A stretch of DNA of 64,000 nt from Caldicellulosiruptor saccharolyticus DSM 8903 (GTDB lineage Bacteria > Bacillota > Thermoanaerobacteria > Caldicellulosiruptorales > Caldicellulosiruptoraceae). Below the pieces are notes generated by a model. It had not been told where the DNA came from and ran no database searches. It saw nothing but the letters and a program-made list of their open reading frames with translations. Made by a program: the position numbers and the translations under genes. Numbering within the stretch: position 1 is the stretch's first letter; every line of letters starts with the position of its first letter. Where the stretch lies: the NCBI RefSeq assembly GCF_000016545.1, contig NC_009437.1:1653501-1717500 (forward strand), given 5' to 3'. Below are positions 7,253 to 15,023 of the stretch, one piece after another.

Positions 7253-7434
7253 GAATAGAAAAAGATAGAGTCTTAAAAATTTTTTAAAGAGGATTAGAAA
7301 GCTGCTTCCAAGGGGTGGGACAGCATTTTGTTTGCGAAAAAACATGAGAAAATTTAAGAAATTTAGAGATATTTGAAGATAGAGAGAGCTGATAGCTAAA
7401 AATTGCTTAAAATTAACTAAAAAAAAAAACGAGT

Positions 7435-7464
7435 TTGACAGGATGAAAATTAATAAAGTAAAAT
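7435..7464 (+). promoter_or_regulatory. Promoter of the beta-barrel cassette
   Basis: TTGACA (7435-7440) and TAAAAT (7459-7464) are 18 bases apart, at the position corresponding to the promoters at 1656 and 3933. Transcription would start near 7471, leaving a leader of about 206 nt. Confidence 0.68.
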
Positions 7465-7615
7465 TGAGGTGAAAGTGCCAAGGAGAATATTAGTAAATAT
7501 AGCAATTTGCATATTGCCTGTTTTAAATAATAAAGTTTATATGAAAATAAGATGATATACAAAAGAATATAAAAAATATTGCAACCTGTACTTAAAAAGA
7601 TTTCATGTTACAATG

Positions 7616-7650
7616 GCATTAACCTCTCATGGGCGCCCATGAAGGGATGT
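7616..7650 (+). promoter_or_regulatory. Leader hairpin, copy 3
   Basis: The core CATGGGCGCCCATG is a perfect 14-base palindrome. GCATT/GATGT closes the outer stem with GU pairs where copy 1 has GC pairs. The hairpin ends ten bases before GGGAGG (7661-7666), which serves the ATG at 7677. Spacing to the ribosome binding site matches copy 1. Confidence 0.55.
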
Positions 7651-7676
7651 AAAATAAAATGGGAGGTAGATAGTAA

Positions 7677-8468
7677 ATGTTTACCAAAAAAATGTTTAGA
7701 ATGAACTTTGACAAAATCATTGCTTTTTGTTCAGTTTTGCTTTTAGTGTTAAGTAGTTGGAATTCTTTAGCTGCAACGGCTTTGAATAGTAACGAAATAG
7801 ATAAAAGCCATAATAAAATACCCTCTTATATGAAACCAGGCACGATTATTACATTTGATGAAAATGGAAAATTAATTATTTTGTCTGAAGGCAGTGATAA
7901 TCTAGTTTCTTTATCAAAAGAAGACAAAAAAATAGCAGAAAATTGTAAACCGCTACCTGAAGAGGATTTACCTGAAGTAGAGCCTGGAATGATAGTTGTA
8001 TATGACGCATTAGGTGCACCAGTTGTTATTCATCAGGGGCAAGAAGAACCTTTGAAAATTGATTTAAAAGAAGTGAAATTAGATGAAATCAAAACTAATG
8101 ATAGTAAATCAGAAAAAATAGAAAATAAAGCAAACGATGATGAAAATAGTAATAACATTTTGCAACAGGGTGCTATAAAGTTGAATACAGAAACAGGTTA
8201 TATTTCATGGTATAATGGTGAAGGAAAAAAAGGAGCAGCAGGAGTTATATTGGATAGCGAAAGTGCTGCACATAAGACAATTAAATTTTGGACAAGGGTA
8301 AAGGTAACCAGTCTTGAAAATGGCAAAAGCACAACAGTAAAAATATTAGATAGAGGTCCATATGTGCAAGGTAGAATATTGGATATGGTAAAAACAGCAT
8401 TTTCAAAAATTCATAATCCAAGTAAAGGAATTTTTAGGGGGAAAATAGAATGGCCTATTCAAAGTTAA
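7677..8468 (+). CDS. Secreted RlpA-like double-psi beta-barrel protein
   Basis: Product: 263 residues starting at ATG 7677 behind GGGAGG. A signal peptide covers about residues 1-34 (hydrophobic FCSVLLLVLSS, cleavage near SLAA). Two similar short modules follow (PGTIITFDENGKLIIL and PGMIVVYDALGAPVVI), then an acidic/lysine-rich linker. The C-terminal 90 residues carry GYISWYNGEGKKGAAG, KFWTRVKVTSLENGKSTTVK, ILDRGPYVQGRILDM and a final beta hairpin, the double-psi beta-barrel pattern of RlpA/expansin-like proteins. Family knowledge: these bind or cleave peptidoglycan, and the Asp in DRGP is conserved. Which activity applies here is unknown. The gene overlaps its membrane partner at 8450 by 19 bases. 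Confidence 0.75.
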   Translation: MFTKKMFRMNFDKIIAFCSVLLLVLSSWNSLAATALNSNEIDKSHNKIPSYMKPGTIITFDENGKLIILSEGSDNLVSLSKEDKKIAENCKPLPEEDLPEVEPGMIVVYDALGAPVVIHQGQEEPLKIDLKEVKLDEIKTNDSKSEKIENKANDDENSNNILQQGAIKLNTETGYISWYNGEGKKGAAGVILDSESAAHKTIKFWTRVKVTSLENGKSTTVKILDRGPYVQGRILDMVKTAFSKIHNPSKGIFRGKIEWPIQS

Positions 8469-9532
8469 AAATAGATGTAATAAGGATAGTAGCAATTTTA
8501 TTGCTACTATCCTTATCTTTAGGAATTTATAATAAAGGGGGAGCCAGCAAAGAAGAGGTAGTGGAAAAGTTACTTATCTCAGTATATGATAAAGATGGAA
8601 AGACTCATATGTGGAAGATTATACCTAAAAAGAGAAAGGAAGAACTAATTCTTAAAAACAGGGAAGTTATGACCTTTGGAGATATTTCTACAAATGAGGA
8701 ATGGCTTGCGTATGATGATGCAATTGGAACTGGGCCTTGGGAGTTGTTTGTGAAGAATTTGAAAAATCGAAAAGTATTTCAAGTTACTAATAATGATCAA
8801 GCTGGAGAAATAGATATTGAAATTCTCAGTGAAAAACCTTTGAAAATATGTGTATCAAGAGTTGGATTGAGTTCTCCAATACCAAGAATATGGATTTTTG
8901 ATGTTGAAAAGAAAAAAGCTCAAATGGTAAAACCTATAAATTCTGATATGGCATTTGACGAAATTGAGGTGATTGATAGTAATCACATTTTGACTGTTGC
9001 TTATTCATATAAGGATGAGAAAAAGATGTATGAGGATAATTCCTCTGTTGATTCAATAAAACATACTTTTTACATCATTGATTTAAAAAATCAAAAATAT
9101 ACGAAAATTACTGAACTCAAAGCAGGATCAATTGGAGCTTTAGGTTTTGTACCAAAGAGTAATATTATTACTTTTAGTGCAACCAATATTTATCTAAACT
9201 CTACCAGAAAAAAGGGAGAAACGGGCATATACAAGTTAGATCTGAAGTCAAAAGTAATAGTACCAATACTAACTGAAAGTATGCTAAAAAAAATAAAAGA
9301 TACATCTGTTGAGGAGTTTTCCTCTCCGATAGCAGGTTATTTAAGTAATGATGGGAAAAAACTCTGGTTTATCGGTATTCCTAAAGATGTAAAGAGAATG
9401 ATGTTTGGTGAAGGGATTGAAGCTTATCCAAGTGCTGTTTTTGAGTATGATTTAAGAGAGAAAAAGGTGCGAAAAATATTTGAAAAAAAGAATACTTTTG
9501 TAACAGGGATGACAGTTTCATATGGGAAATAA
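8450..9532 (+). CDS. Membrane-anchored propeller-like protein overlapping the beta-barrel gene
   Basis: Product: 360 residues. The start ATG 8450 lies 19 bases before the upstream stop, behind AGGGGG; this suggests coupled translation. A hydrophobic segment at residues 9-26 (IRIVAILLLLSLSLGIY) is a signal anchor. The outside part has repeated strand-like stretches (MWKIIPKKRKEELILKN, PRIWIFDVEKKKAQMV, GIYKLDLKSKVIVPIL), suggesting a TolB/WD40-like propeller. I recognise no named family. A perfect 17-bp inverted repeat occupies codons 11-23. By position it corresponds to the DUF5412-like partner of the toxin-like gene: a membrane protein overlapping the exported protein under the same leader type. 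Confidence 0.58.
   Translation: MAYSKLKIDVIRIVAILLLLSLSLGIYNKGGASKEEVVEKLLISVYDKDGKTHMWKIIPKKRKEELILKNREVMTFGDISTNEEWLAYDDAIGTGPWELFVKNLKNRKVFQVTNNDQAGEIDIEILSEKPLKICVSRVGLSSPIPRIWIFDVEKKKAQMVKPINSDMAFDEIEVIDSNHILTVAYSYKDEKKMYEDNSSVDSIKHTFYIIDLKNQKYTKITELKAGSIGALGFVPKSNIITFSATNIYLNSTRKKGETGIYKLDLKSKVIVPILTESMLKKIKDTSVEEFSSPIAGYLSNDGKKLWFIGIPKDVKRMMFGEGIEAYPSAVFEYDLREKKVRKIFEKKNTFVTGMTVSYGK
8480..8516 (+). repeat. Perfect 17-bp inverted repeat inside a coding start
   Basis: ATAAGGATAGTAGCAAT (8480-8496) pairs without mismatch with ATTGCTACTATCCTTAT (8500-8516) across a TTT loop. It lies 30 bases into the gene at 8450 and 12 bases after the stop of the upstream gene. In RNA it would be a very stable hairpin just behind the overlap. 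There is no T-tract (CTTTAGG follows), so it is not a standard terminator. Confidence 0.9.
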
Positions 9533-9598
9533 AAATAATGTTAAATCTAATTACTGTATCAAAGTATGAAATAAACGAACACTTTGTATTGCAAGAAA

Positions 9599-9637
9599 GG
9601 GGCTATCAAATTATTTTTTTGACAGCCCCTGTTTTAA
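9599..9637. terminator. Bidirectional terminator between convergent genes
   Basis: GGGGCTATCAAA pairs with TTTGACAGCCCC with one mismatch around an AT-rich loop, followed by TGTTTTAAT. It separates the plus-strand gene ending at 9532 from the minus-strand azoreductase gene ending at 9659. Confidence 0.75.
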
Positions 9638-9658
9638 TCTGTCCCCAAAATTTTCTTT

Positions 9659-10264
9659 TTAAAATCTTTTTGCTATCTCCTCAGCCTCTTTCAACGCATT
9701 TGAGATAATCTTTTCTACATCCTCACCTACGATGTCAAGCCGCTGAGCTGTTATCGTCTGAAAATCCTCAACACCCATAAAACCCAAAATTGTTTTCAGG
9801 TACCTGTTTGCCATCTCAAAGTCCGAAAATGGTGGTGTTTTGTACTCTCCGCCTGTTGCCATGATATGAACTGCTTTTTTACCACGAAGAAGCCCCACAG
9901 CCCCTTGTTCTGTGTATTTAAATGTTATTCCAGAGACTGTGATATAGTCTATATATGCCTTGAGGATTGCAGGAATACCCAAATTCCACATAGGTGCTGC
10001 AAATACGTACTTGTCAGCCTCAAGAAACTGATAGGCATACTTCAAAATAGGATGATGTTTTGATGCCTCAGTCTTTGGAGCGAAGATATCATTGATGTCC
10101 TCTTGAGAAAGAAAATGAATTCCTTCTTTGTAAAGGTCTAAAGTGATAATCTGGTCATTTGGATGAAATTCTTTATATACCTTTATAAAATGTTCCGAAA
10201 TTATAAATGTTCTTGAACTTTGGTCGCTTTTTGGATTAGCCTTTATATACAGTAGCTTTGCCAT
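9659..10264 (-). CDS. azoR: FMN-dependent NADH-azoreductase
   Basis: Product: 201 residues, the usual length for AzoR-type flavodoxin-fold enzymes. Family features seen: the phosphate-binding start KANPKSDQSSR, the PMWNLGIPAILKAYIDY segment that contacts FMN, and the MATGGEY loop. Family knowledge: a cytoplasmic homodimer that reduces azo compounds and quinones by two-electron transfer from NAD(P)H. An ATG start at 10264 with GGAG upstream on the minus strand is clear. It is monocistronic between the terminator at 9599 and the divergent space before the dehydrogenase gene. The physiological substrate cannot be inferred. Confidence 0.9.
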   Translation of the reverse strand: MAKLLYIKANPKSDQSSRTFIISEHFIKVYKEFHPNDQIITLDLYKEGIHFLSQEDINDIFAPKTEASKHHPILKYAYQFLEADKYVFAAPMWNLGIPAILKAYIDYITVSGITFKYTEQGAVGLLRGKKAVHIMATGGEYKTPPFSDFEMANRYLKTILGFMGVEDFQTITAQRLDIVGEDVEKIISNALKEAEEIAKRF

Positions 10265-10348
10265 TTGAACATCTCCTTTACAAGAATAATTTCCTTGATT
10301 ATATTATACCCCTGTAAGTCGATTGTATAACTATGAATTTATTTTTGA

Positions 10349-11443
10349 CTACTCAACCGAAGATTTCAAAATGTCTATCATTTCATCAAGCGAGACTGCA
10401 TGTCTTAAGTTTGCTACATTTTTAGACTCAAGTGCTCTTTTTGCATAATATTCTATCCTGTCACCTGACAATTTTGGAATAGACTCTTTAACAAGAAATC
10501 TTACAAACTCAGAAAATTCATCTATGCTTTCAAAGCCCATGCAGTTTAAAACAAAGTTTACTTCTTCTTTTAAATATTTATTTTCAAGTTTCAAAAAGCT
10601 TGAAAGTAAGATTGCGTTTGCTCTTCCGTGTGGGATGTCATGGTAATAAGTAAGGTTGTACCCTAAAGGATGAACAATTAAAGTACCTGTTTGTGCAATA
10701 ATTATTCCCCCAATCAATGATATCCATGCAAACTTTTCAAGGTCAGCTTCTTTTAAAGCATTCTCCTTTAGGTTACCTTTTGAACTTGCAAACAGGCTCA
10801 GGGCTTTTTTAGCGTAAGCTTCAATTATATGGTCTGAGGATTTTGAAAGGTAGCCTTCTATTACATGAGAAAGAGCATCAAAGATGGTATTTACAATAAC
10901 ATTAAAGGGCAATGTTAGAAGATATTTATAATCGACAATTGCCAGTTTAGGAAAAATCAATTCTGATGCAAAACTCTTTTTGTTTTCAATTGTTTTCAAA
11001 GTCAAAATAGAATATGGAGTAACCTCGCTTCCTGTACCACATGTTGTTGGAATTGCAACTATAGGTAAGCACTTTTCAAATTTTGAGTCAAAAAGGTCCG
11101 GAGCTTTTAGATTTTTTTCAGCACACAGCACTGCCACTGCCTTTGATGAGTCAAGAGGAGAACCTCCACCGATTCCAATTATAAAGTCTGGAGAAAACTC
11201 TCTTGCCAGGTTTGAAACTTCATCAATCTGTTCTACACTTGGATTTTGAGCAATTTTACTATATATTGAGTATTCAATAGAAAGTTCATTTAGTACTGTT
11301 GTCACATCTTCTAAGGACCCATTCATTAAAGAAGATGGAGATGTGACAATAAACGCCCTTTTACCAAGCTTAAAAAGGTCTTTATGCTTTAAGATACCAT
11401 CTTTTTCGAATATAATCTTGGTTGGCAAGAAAAATTTGCTCAT
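10349..11443 (-). CDS. Iron-containing alcohol dehydrogenase family protein
   Basis: Product: about 364 residues from ATG 11443, chosen because GGAGG sits eight bases upstream; a TTG six bases earlier is too close to that site. Family marks: GIGGGSPLDSSKAVAVL binding NAD(P), PTTCGTGSEVTPYSI, DALSHVIEGYLSK and a metal-binding HPLGYNLTYYHDIPHGRANA with histidines for Fe2+. Family knowledge: group III dehydrogenases that interconvert alcohols and aldehydes or ketones. Substrate is not predictable from sequence alone. An ethanol/butanol-type role would suit a fermenter, but that is inference. The divergent small gene begins about 150 bases away. Confidence 0.85.
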   Translation of the reverse strand: MSKFFLPTKIIFEKDGILKHKDLFKLGKRAFIVTSPSSLMNGSLEDVTTVLNELSIEYSIYSKIAQNPSVEQIDEVSNLAREFSPDFIIGIGGGSPLDSSKAVAVLCAEKNLKAPDLFDSKFEKCLPIVAIPTTCGTGSEVTPYSILTLKTIENKKSFASELIFPKLAIVDYKYLLTLPFNVIVNTIFDALSHVIEGYLSKSSDHIIEAYAKKALSLFASSKGNLKENALKEADLEKFAWISLIGGIIIAQTGTLIVHPLGYNLTYYHDIPHGRANAILLSSFLKLENKYLKEEVNFVLNCMGFESIDEFSEFVRFLVKESIPKLSGDRIEYYAKRALESKNVANLRHAVSLDEMIDILKSSVE

Positions 11444-11597
11444 TTTCAAAGCCTCCTTTTGAAGAAGAGTGGTATTTATGCTTTTAAGATAAATTATAGC
11501 ACATAAATTTATTCTAAAGATGTATAAAGGGGCAACTTTATTGGAAAAGTTATTAATTGTAAGGATATTTTAAATGAAAAACAGGGGGAATAAGAAC

Positions 11598-11768
11598 ATG
11601 TCAAGCAAGGAACAGCAAAGGGCAGTTGCAAAACTCTGTCCAGAGTTTAACGATGGTGGTTACTCTCACAAAGGTGATGTGAGCTGTGATGTTTGCATTC
11701 ATTGGGACGGAAAAAAGTGTAGTATAAATTATTTTGATAATGTCTTGACCAGCATGGACCAGACATAG
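11598..11768 (+). CDS. Small cysteine-containing protein, unknown
   Basis: Product: 56 residues from ATG 11598, which has AGGGGGAAT eight bases upstream; an in-frame ATG at 11574 lacks a ribosome binding site. Four cysteines (LCPEF, CDVCIHWDGKKCS) and an HW pair suggest a small metal- or iron-sulfur-binding knuckle. I know no function. It is followed by the glycerol operon promoter, so it appears to be transcribed alone. Confidence 0.6.
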   Translation: MSSKEQQRAVAKLCPEFNDGGYSHKGDVSCDVCIHWDGKKCSINYFDNVLTSMDQT

Positions 11769-11797
11769 AATTTGTAATGGACTTTTGAAAATTTCTG

Positions 11798-11826
11798 TTG
11801 ATTTTTTATTTCAACTGTCTTAAAAT
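11798..11826 (+). promoter_or_regulatory. Promoter of the glycerol-3-phosphate operon
   Basis: TTGATT (11798-11803) and TAAAAT (11821-11826) are 17 bases apart. Transcription would start near 11833 and read at once into the leader terminator at 11852. Confidence 0.68.
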
Positions 11827-11851
11827 AGAACTTGGCAAGAGATGGGGAGAG

Positions 11852-11900
11852 GCCTGTGAACAGCTTCTTTAGAGGAAGGGGCTGTTTGCAGGCTTTTTTA
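11852..11900 (+). terminator. Leader terminator, probable GlpP antitermination target
   Basis: GCCTGTGAACAGC pairs with GCTGTTTGCAGGC around an inner CTTC/GAAG hairpin, followed by TTTTTTA. The structure lies between the promoter at 11798 and the first operon gene at 11931, so it would abort transcription unless overridden. Family knowledge: GlpP with glycerol-3-phosphate prevents termination in the Bacillus glpD leader. A glpP gene stands at the other end of this operon. Confidence 0.72.
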
Positions 11901-11930
11901 TTCACTAAATTTTAAAAAGGGTGGCTGAAA

Positions 11931-13370
11931 ATGGATAAAATCTACGATGTTATTGTCATTGGTGCTGGAGTTGTTGGTATGTCAATTTTAAGAGAGCTTT
12001 CTTCTTACGATTTGAAAATTGCCTGTGTTGAAGCAATGGAAGATGTTGCAGAAGGTGCATCAAAGGCAAACTCTGGGATTGTGCATGCCGGATATGACCC
12101 TGTTGAAGATACAAACAAGGCAAAGTTTAATGTTGAAGGAAATAGAATGTTTGAAGAGGTCTGCAAGCAGCTTGATGTTGAGTATAAGATGATTGGGTCA
12201 TTGGTTGTTGCATTTGATGAAAAAGAGATAAACATCTTAGAAGAGCTTTTTCAAAGAGGCAAACGAAATGGTGTGAAAGGACTAGAGATAAAGGGAAAAT
12301 CATGGGTTTTAGAAAATGAGCCAAATTTGGACAAAGAGATTAGAGCTGCCCTTTTCGCACCATATTCGGGAATTACAAATCCATATAAGCTCACAATTGC
12401 ACTTTATGAAAATGCCATCCAAAACGGTGCCAGGGTCTATTTTGGCTTTAAGGTGTGCAGAGTAGAAACACAAAATGGATATTTTATTATCTATTCCCAA
12501 GACAAGAGGCTGCTGAAGACTCGAATGCTTGTAAACTGTGCAGGTGTACATGCTGATGAAATAAGCAAGATGGCAGGTGCAAGAAAGTTTACAATTTACC
12601 CGCGTCGAGGACAATACTTTATATTAGATAAGCCTGAGAAGGAAATTGTCAAAAGAGTTATATTCCAAGTGCCAACAGAAAAAGGCAAAGGTGTATTAGT
12701 GACACCAACTGTAGATGGAAATGTTCTTCTTGGTCCAAATTCAGAGTATATAGAGTGCAAAGACGACACATCAACAACTCAAGAAGGACTTGATGAGGTT
12801 TTTGAAAAGGCAAAAAGAGTTGTCCCGACTTTAACTAAAAAGGATGTAATTACAATCTTTTCAGGTATCAGAGCAACACCTGATACTCATGATTTTATAA
12901 TCGAGGAGGATGAAAGGGTTAAAAACTTCATAAATGTTGCGGGGATTGAATCTCCTGGTCTGACATCATCAGTTGCAATAGGAAAGTATGTTGCCAGTAT
13001 GATAGCAGAAAAATTAACTGCAAAACAAAAATCCAATTTTAACCCCTATAGAGAGGATATAAAAAGATTTTCAGAGCTTACTGATGAAGAAAGAAACGAG
13101 ATGATTAAAAAATTTGCAAGTTTTGGTAATATAGTTTGCAGATGCGAGCTTGTTTCAGAATATGAGATAGTTGAAGCAATAAAAAGAGGTGCAAGGACCG
13201 TAGATGGTATCAAAAGAAGAACAAGAGCAGGTATGGGGAGGTGCCAGGGCGGATTTTGCACACCGCGCATAATTGATATTCTATCAAGAGAACTTAACGT
13301 TGATAAAACTCAGATAACTAAATTTGGGGAAAATTCATATATTTTGATTGAGAAAAGGTGGGGAAATTAA
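11931..13370 (+). CDS. FAD-dependent glycerol-3-phosphate dehydrogenase-like protein with BFD domain
   Basis: Product: 479 residues. The N-terminal Rossmann motif GAGVVGMSILRELS binds FAD. The DAO-type body includes GASKANSGIVHAGYD and GIRATPDTHDFIIEED. The C-terminal 90 residues form a BFD-type [2Fe-2S] domain with CRCE and GRCQGGFC (Cys-X-Cys and Cys-X4-Cys). Family knowledge: GlpA-like proteins oxidise glycerol-3-phosphate to dihydroxyacetone phosphate with a partner flavoprotein. The next two genes are the partners normally found with this subtype in Firmicutes. It starts at ATG 11931 with AAAGGGTGG upstream, behind the leader terminator. Exact electron acceptor is not determined. Confidence 0.85.
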   Translation: MDKIYDVIVIGAGVVGMSILRELSSYDLKIACVEAMEDVAEGASKANSGIVHAGYDPVEDTNKAKFNVEGNRMFEEVCKQLDVEYKMIGSLVVAFDEKEINILEELFQRGKRNGVKGLEIKGKSWVLENEPNLDKEIRAALFAPYSGITNPYKLTIALYENAIQNGARVYFGFKVCRVETQNGYFIIYSQDKRLLKTRMLVNCAGVHADEISKMAGARKFTIYPRRGQYFILDKPEKEIVKRVIFQVPTEKGKGVLVTPTVDGNVLLGPNSEYIECKDDTSTTQEGLDEVFEKAKRVVPTLTKKDVITIFSGIRATPDTHDFIIEEDERVKNFINVAGIESPGLTSSVAIGKYVASMIAEKLTAKQKSNFNPYREDIKRFSELTDEERNEMIKKFASFGNIVCRCELVSEYEIVEAIKRGARTVDGIKRRTRAGMGRCQGGFCTPRIIDILSRELNVDKTQITKFGENSYILIEKRWGN

Positions 13371-13371
13371 T

Positions 13372-14658
13372 ATGCATGAGTATAGTGTAATAGTCATAGG
13401 TGGTGGGCCTGCAGGGCTTGCAGCAGCCTTAAAGAGTTTCGAAAGCTTAGATGATAAAAGGGTTTTGATAATAGAAAGAGATGGTTTTTTAGGTGGAATT
13501 TTGAATCAGTGTATTCACCCCGGCTTTGGTCTTCACTATTTCAAAGAAGAACTAACAGGACCTGAATATGCTCAAAGGTTTATTGAATTGGTTGAGAAAA
13601 ATGGGATTGAGTACTTGACAGACACACATGTAATAGATATAACTCCCGAAAGAGAAGTTACAATTGTGAATAAACGTGGTCTTAAAAAGCTCAAAGCAAA
13701 GGCAATTGTGCTTGCAATGGGAGCAAGAGAAAGAACAAGAGGTGCAGTCCAGATACCAGGTACACGGCCGGCAGGAATCTTTACTGCTGGACAGGCTCAG
13801 AGGTTTATAAATATCGAAGGGTATAAAATAGGCAAAAAAGCTGTGATAGTTGGCTCTGGGGACATTGGCCTTATTATGGCAAGAAGGCTCACGTTAGAGG
13901 GAATTGAGGTAAAAGCAGTTGTTGAGATAATGCCATACTCAACAGGGCTCAGAAGAAACATTGTCCAGTGTTTAGAAGACTTTGGTATTCCTCTTCTTCT
14001 TTCTCATAAAGTGACAAAAATTCACGGTAAGTACAGGGTTGAAGGTGTTACAATCTCAGCTGTTGGCAAAGATTTTAAAGAAATTCCTGGCACGCAAAGG
14101 TTTATCGAATGTGACACAGTACTTTTTTCTGTTGGACTGATTCCTGAAAACGAGCTTAGCAAAAAAGCAGGGGTTTTGCTTGATATGGCAACAGGCGGAC
14201 CTGTTGTTGACAATACATTTTCAACCACAGCGCATGGCATCTTTGCATGTGGGAATGTCTTGCATGTCCATGACCTTGTTGACAATGTAACTTTAGAGGC
14301 TGAGACTGCTGGCAAGTACGCAGCACTTTTTTGCAAGACCCCAGAACTTTTTCAAAAAGACCAGCTAACAGATATTATAGCATCAAGTGGTATTAAGTAT
14401 GTTGTGCCACAGCGGTTGAACAAAAACATTTTAGAGCCTACAATTTTAAGGTTTAGAGTTGACAATGTCTATCATGACAAAGTGGTGACACTCATAAATT
14501 CAGGCAAAAAACTTTTAAGAATAAAAAAGCAGCACCTGACACCTGGTGAGATGGAAAGCCTCACCTTATCTGAAAAGATACTATCCCAGATAGACTTTTC
14601 TCAGGAGATACTCTTGAAGCTTGAAGATAATAGCTTAAAAGGGGAGATATATGAGTGA
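13372..14658 (+). CDS. NAD(P)/FAD-dependent oxidoreductase, partner of the GlpA-like protein
   Basis: Product: 428 residues from ATG 13372; GGTGGGG lies eight bases upstream, and the in-frame TTG at 13348 is within the upstream gene. Two dinucleotide-binding motifs are seen: GGGPAGLAAALKS near the start and VGSGDIGLIMARRL near residue 160. Also present are MGARERTRGAVQIPG and a CGN motif (FACGNVLHVHDLVD). This is the pyridine nucleotide-disulfide oxidoreductase fold without the redox CXXXXC at the usual place. In this triad it probably passes electrons from the GlpA-like subunit to a soluble acceptor. The start is one base after the upstream stop, and the stop overlaps the next gene. Confidence 0.82.
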   Translation: MHEYSVIVIGGGPAGLAAALKSFESLDDKRVLIIERDGFLGGILNQCIHPGFGLHYFKEELTGPEYAQRFIELVEKNGIEYLTDTHVIDITPEREVTIVNKRGLKKLKAKAIVLAMGARERTRGAVQIPGTRPAGIFTAGQAQRFINIEGYKIGKKAVIVGSGDIGLIMARRLTLEGIEVKAVVEIMPYSTGLRRNIVQCLEDFGIPLLLSHKVTKIHGKYRVEGVTISAVGKDFKEIPGTQRFIECDTVLFSVGLIPENELSKKAGVLLDMATGGPVVDNTFSTTAHGIFACGNVLHVHDLVDNVTLEAETAGKYAALFCKTPELFQKDQLTDIIASSGIKYVVPQRLNKNILEPTILRFRVDNVYHDKVVTLINSGKKLLRIKKQHLTPGEMESLTLSEKILSQIDFSQEILLKLEDNSLKGEIYE

Positions 14659-15023
14659 TGGACAAAATTACGTGTATTTTGTGTCCAAAAGGCTGCAGTA
14701 TTGAGAAAAGAGAAGAAGGGAATGAGACAAAATATATCGGCTATGGATGTAGCCGTGGTCTTGAGTATGCAAAAGATGAGTTTACCCAGCCCAAAAGAAT
14801 TCTCACAACAACCATTCATGTGAAAGGTGGAGAGTTAGAGTTTTTGCCTGTTAGAACAGATAAGCCAATACCTAAGAGGCTACTTTTTGACGCTATGGCG
14901 ATTTTAAGAAAAATAGAAGTTACTGCACCAGTTGAAGTTGGTTTTGTAGTTGTAAAAAATATTTTAGATACTGGTGCTGATGTAATAGCAACAAGGAAAG
15001 TGAATAGAAAAAGTTCTTTTTAA
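14658..15023 (+). CDS. DUF1667 protein, third member of the glp triad
   Basis: Product: 121 residues from ATG 14658, which shares one base with the upstream stop codon; AGGGGAGA precedes it. N-terminal cysteines ILCPKGCSI and a third in YGCSRGLEYA suggest an iron-sulfur or metal site. QPKRILTTTIHVKGG follows, the typical DUF1667 signature. Family knowledge: consistently found behind GlpA-like and FAD oxidoreductase genes, with a presumed electron-transfer role that is not proven. It converges on glpP, and the two stop codons overlap by four bases. Confidence 0.82.
   Translation: MDKITCILCPKGCSIEKREEGNETKYIGYGCSRGLEYAKDEFTQPKRILTTTIHVKGGELEFLPVRTDKPIPKRLLFDAMAILRKIEVTAPVEVGFVVVKNILDTGADVIATRKVNRKSSF

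Larger units (their letters stand above)
7285..7650 (+). repeat. Diverged third copy of the terminator-promoter-leader block
   Basis: The order matches the blocks at 1510 and 3787: a degraded GCTGC...CAGC terminator-like stem, a purine-rich stretch containing AGATATTTGAAGATAGAGAG, a TTGACA promoter, and then the leader hairpin. Identity is clear at both ends and weak in the middle of the leader, where only A/T richness is shared. The interval 7253-7676 contains no gene other than this block. Confidence 0.75.

Noticed and set aside
7037..7345. Minus-strand 102-codon frame over the propeller remnant
   Set aside because: Codon use is poor, there is no ribosome binding site, and the plus strand gives family-like sequence.
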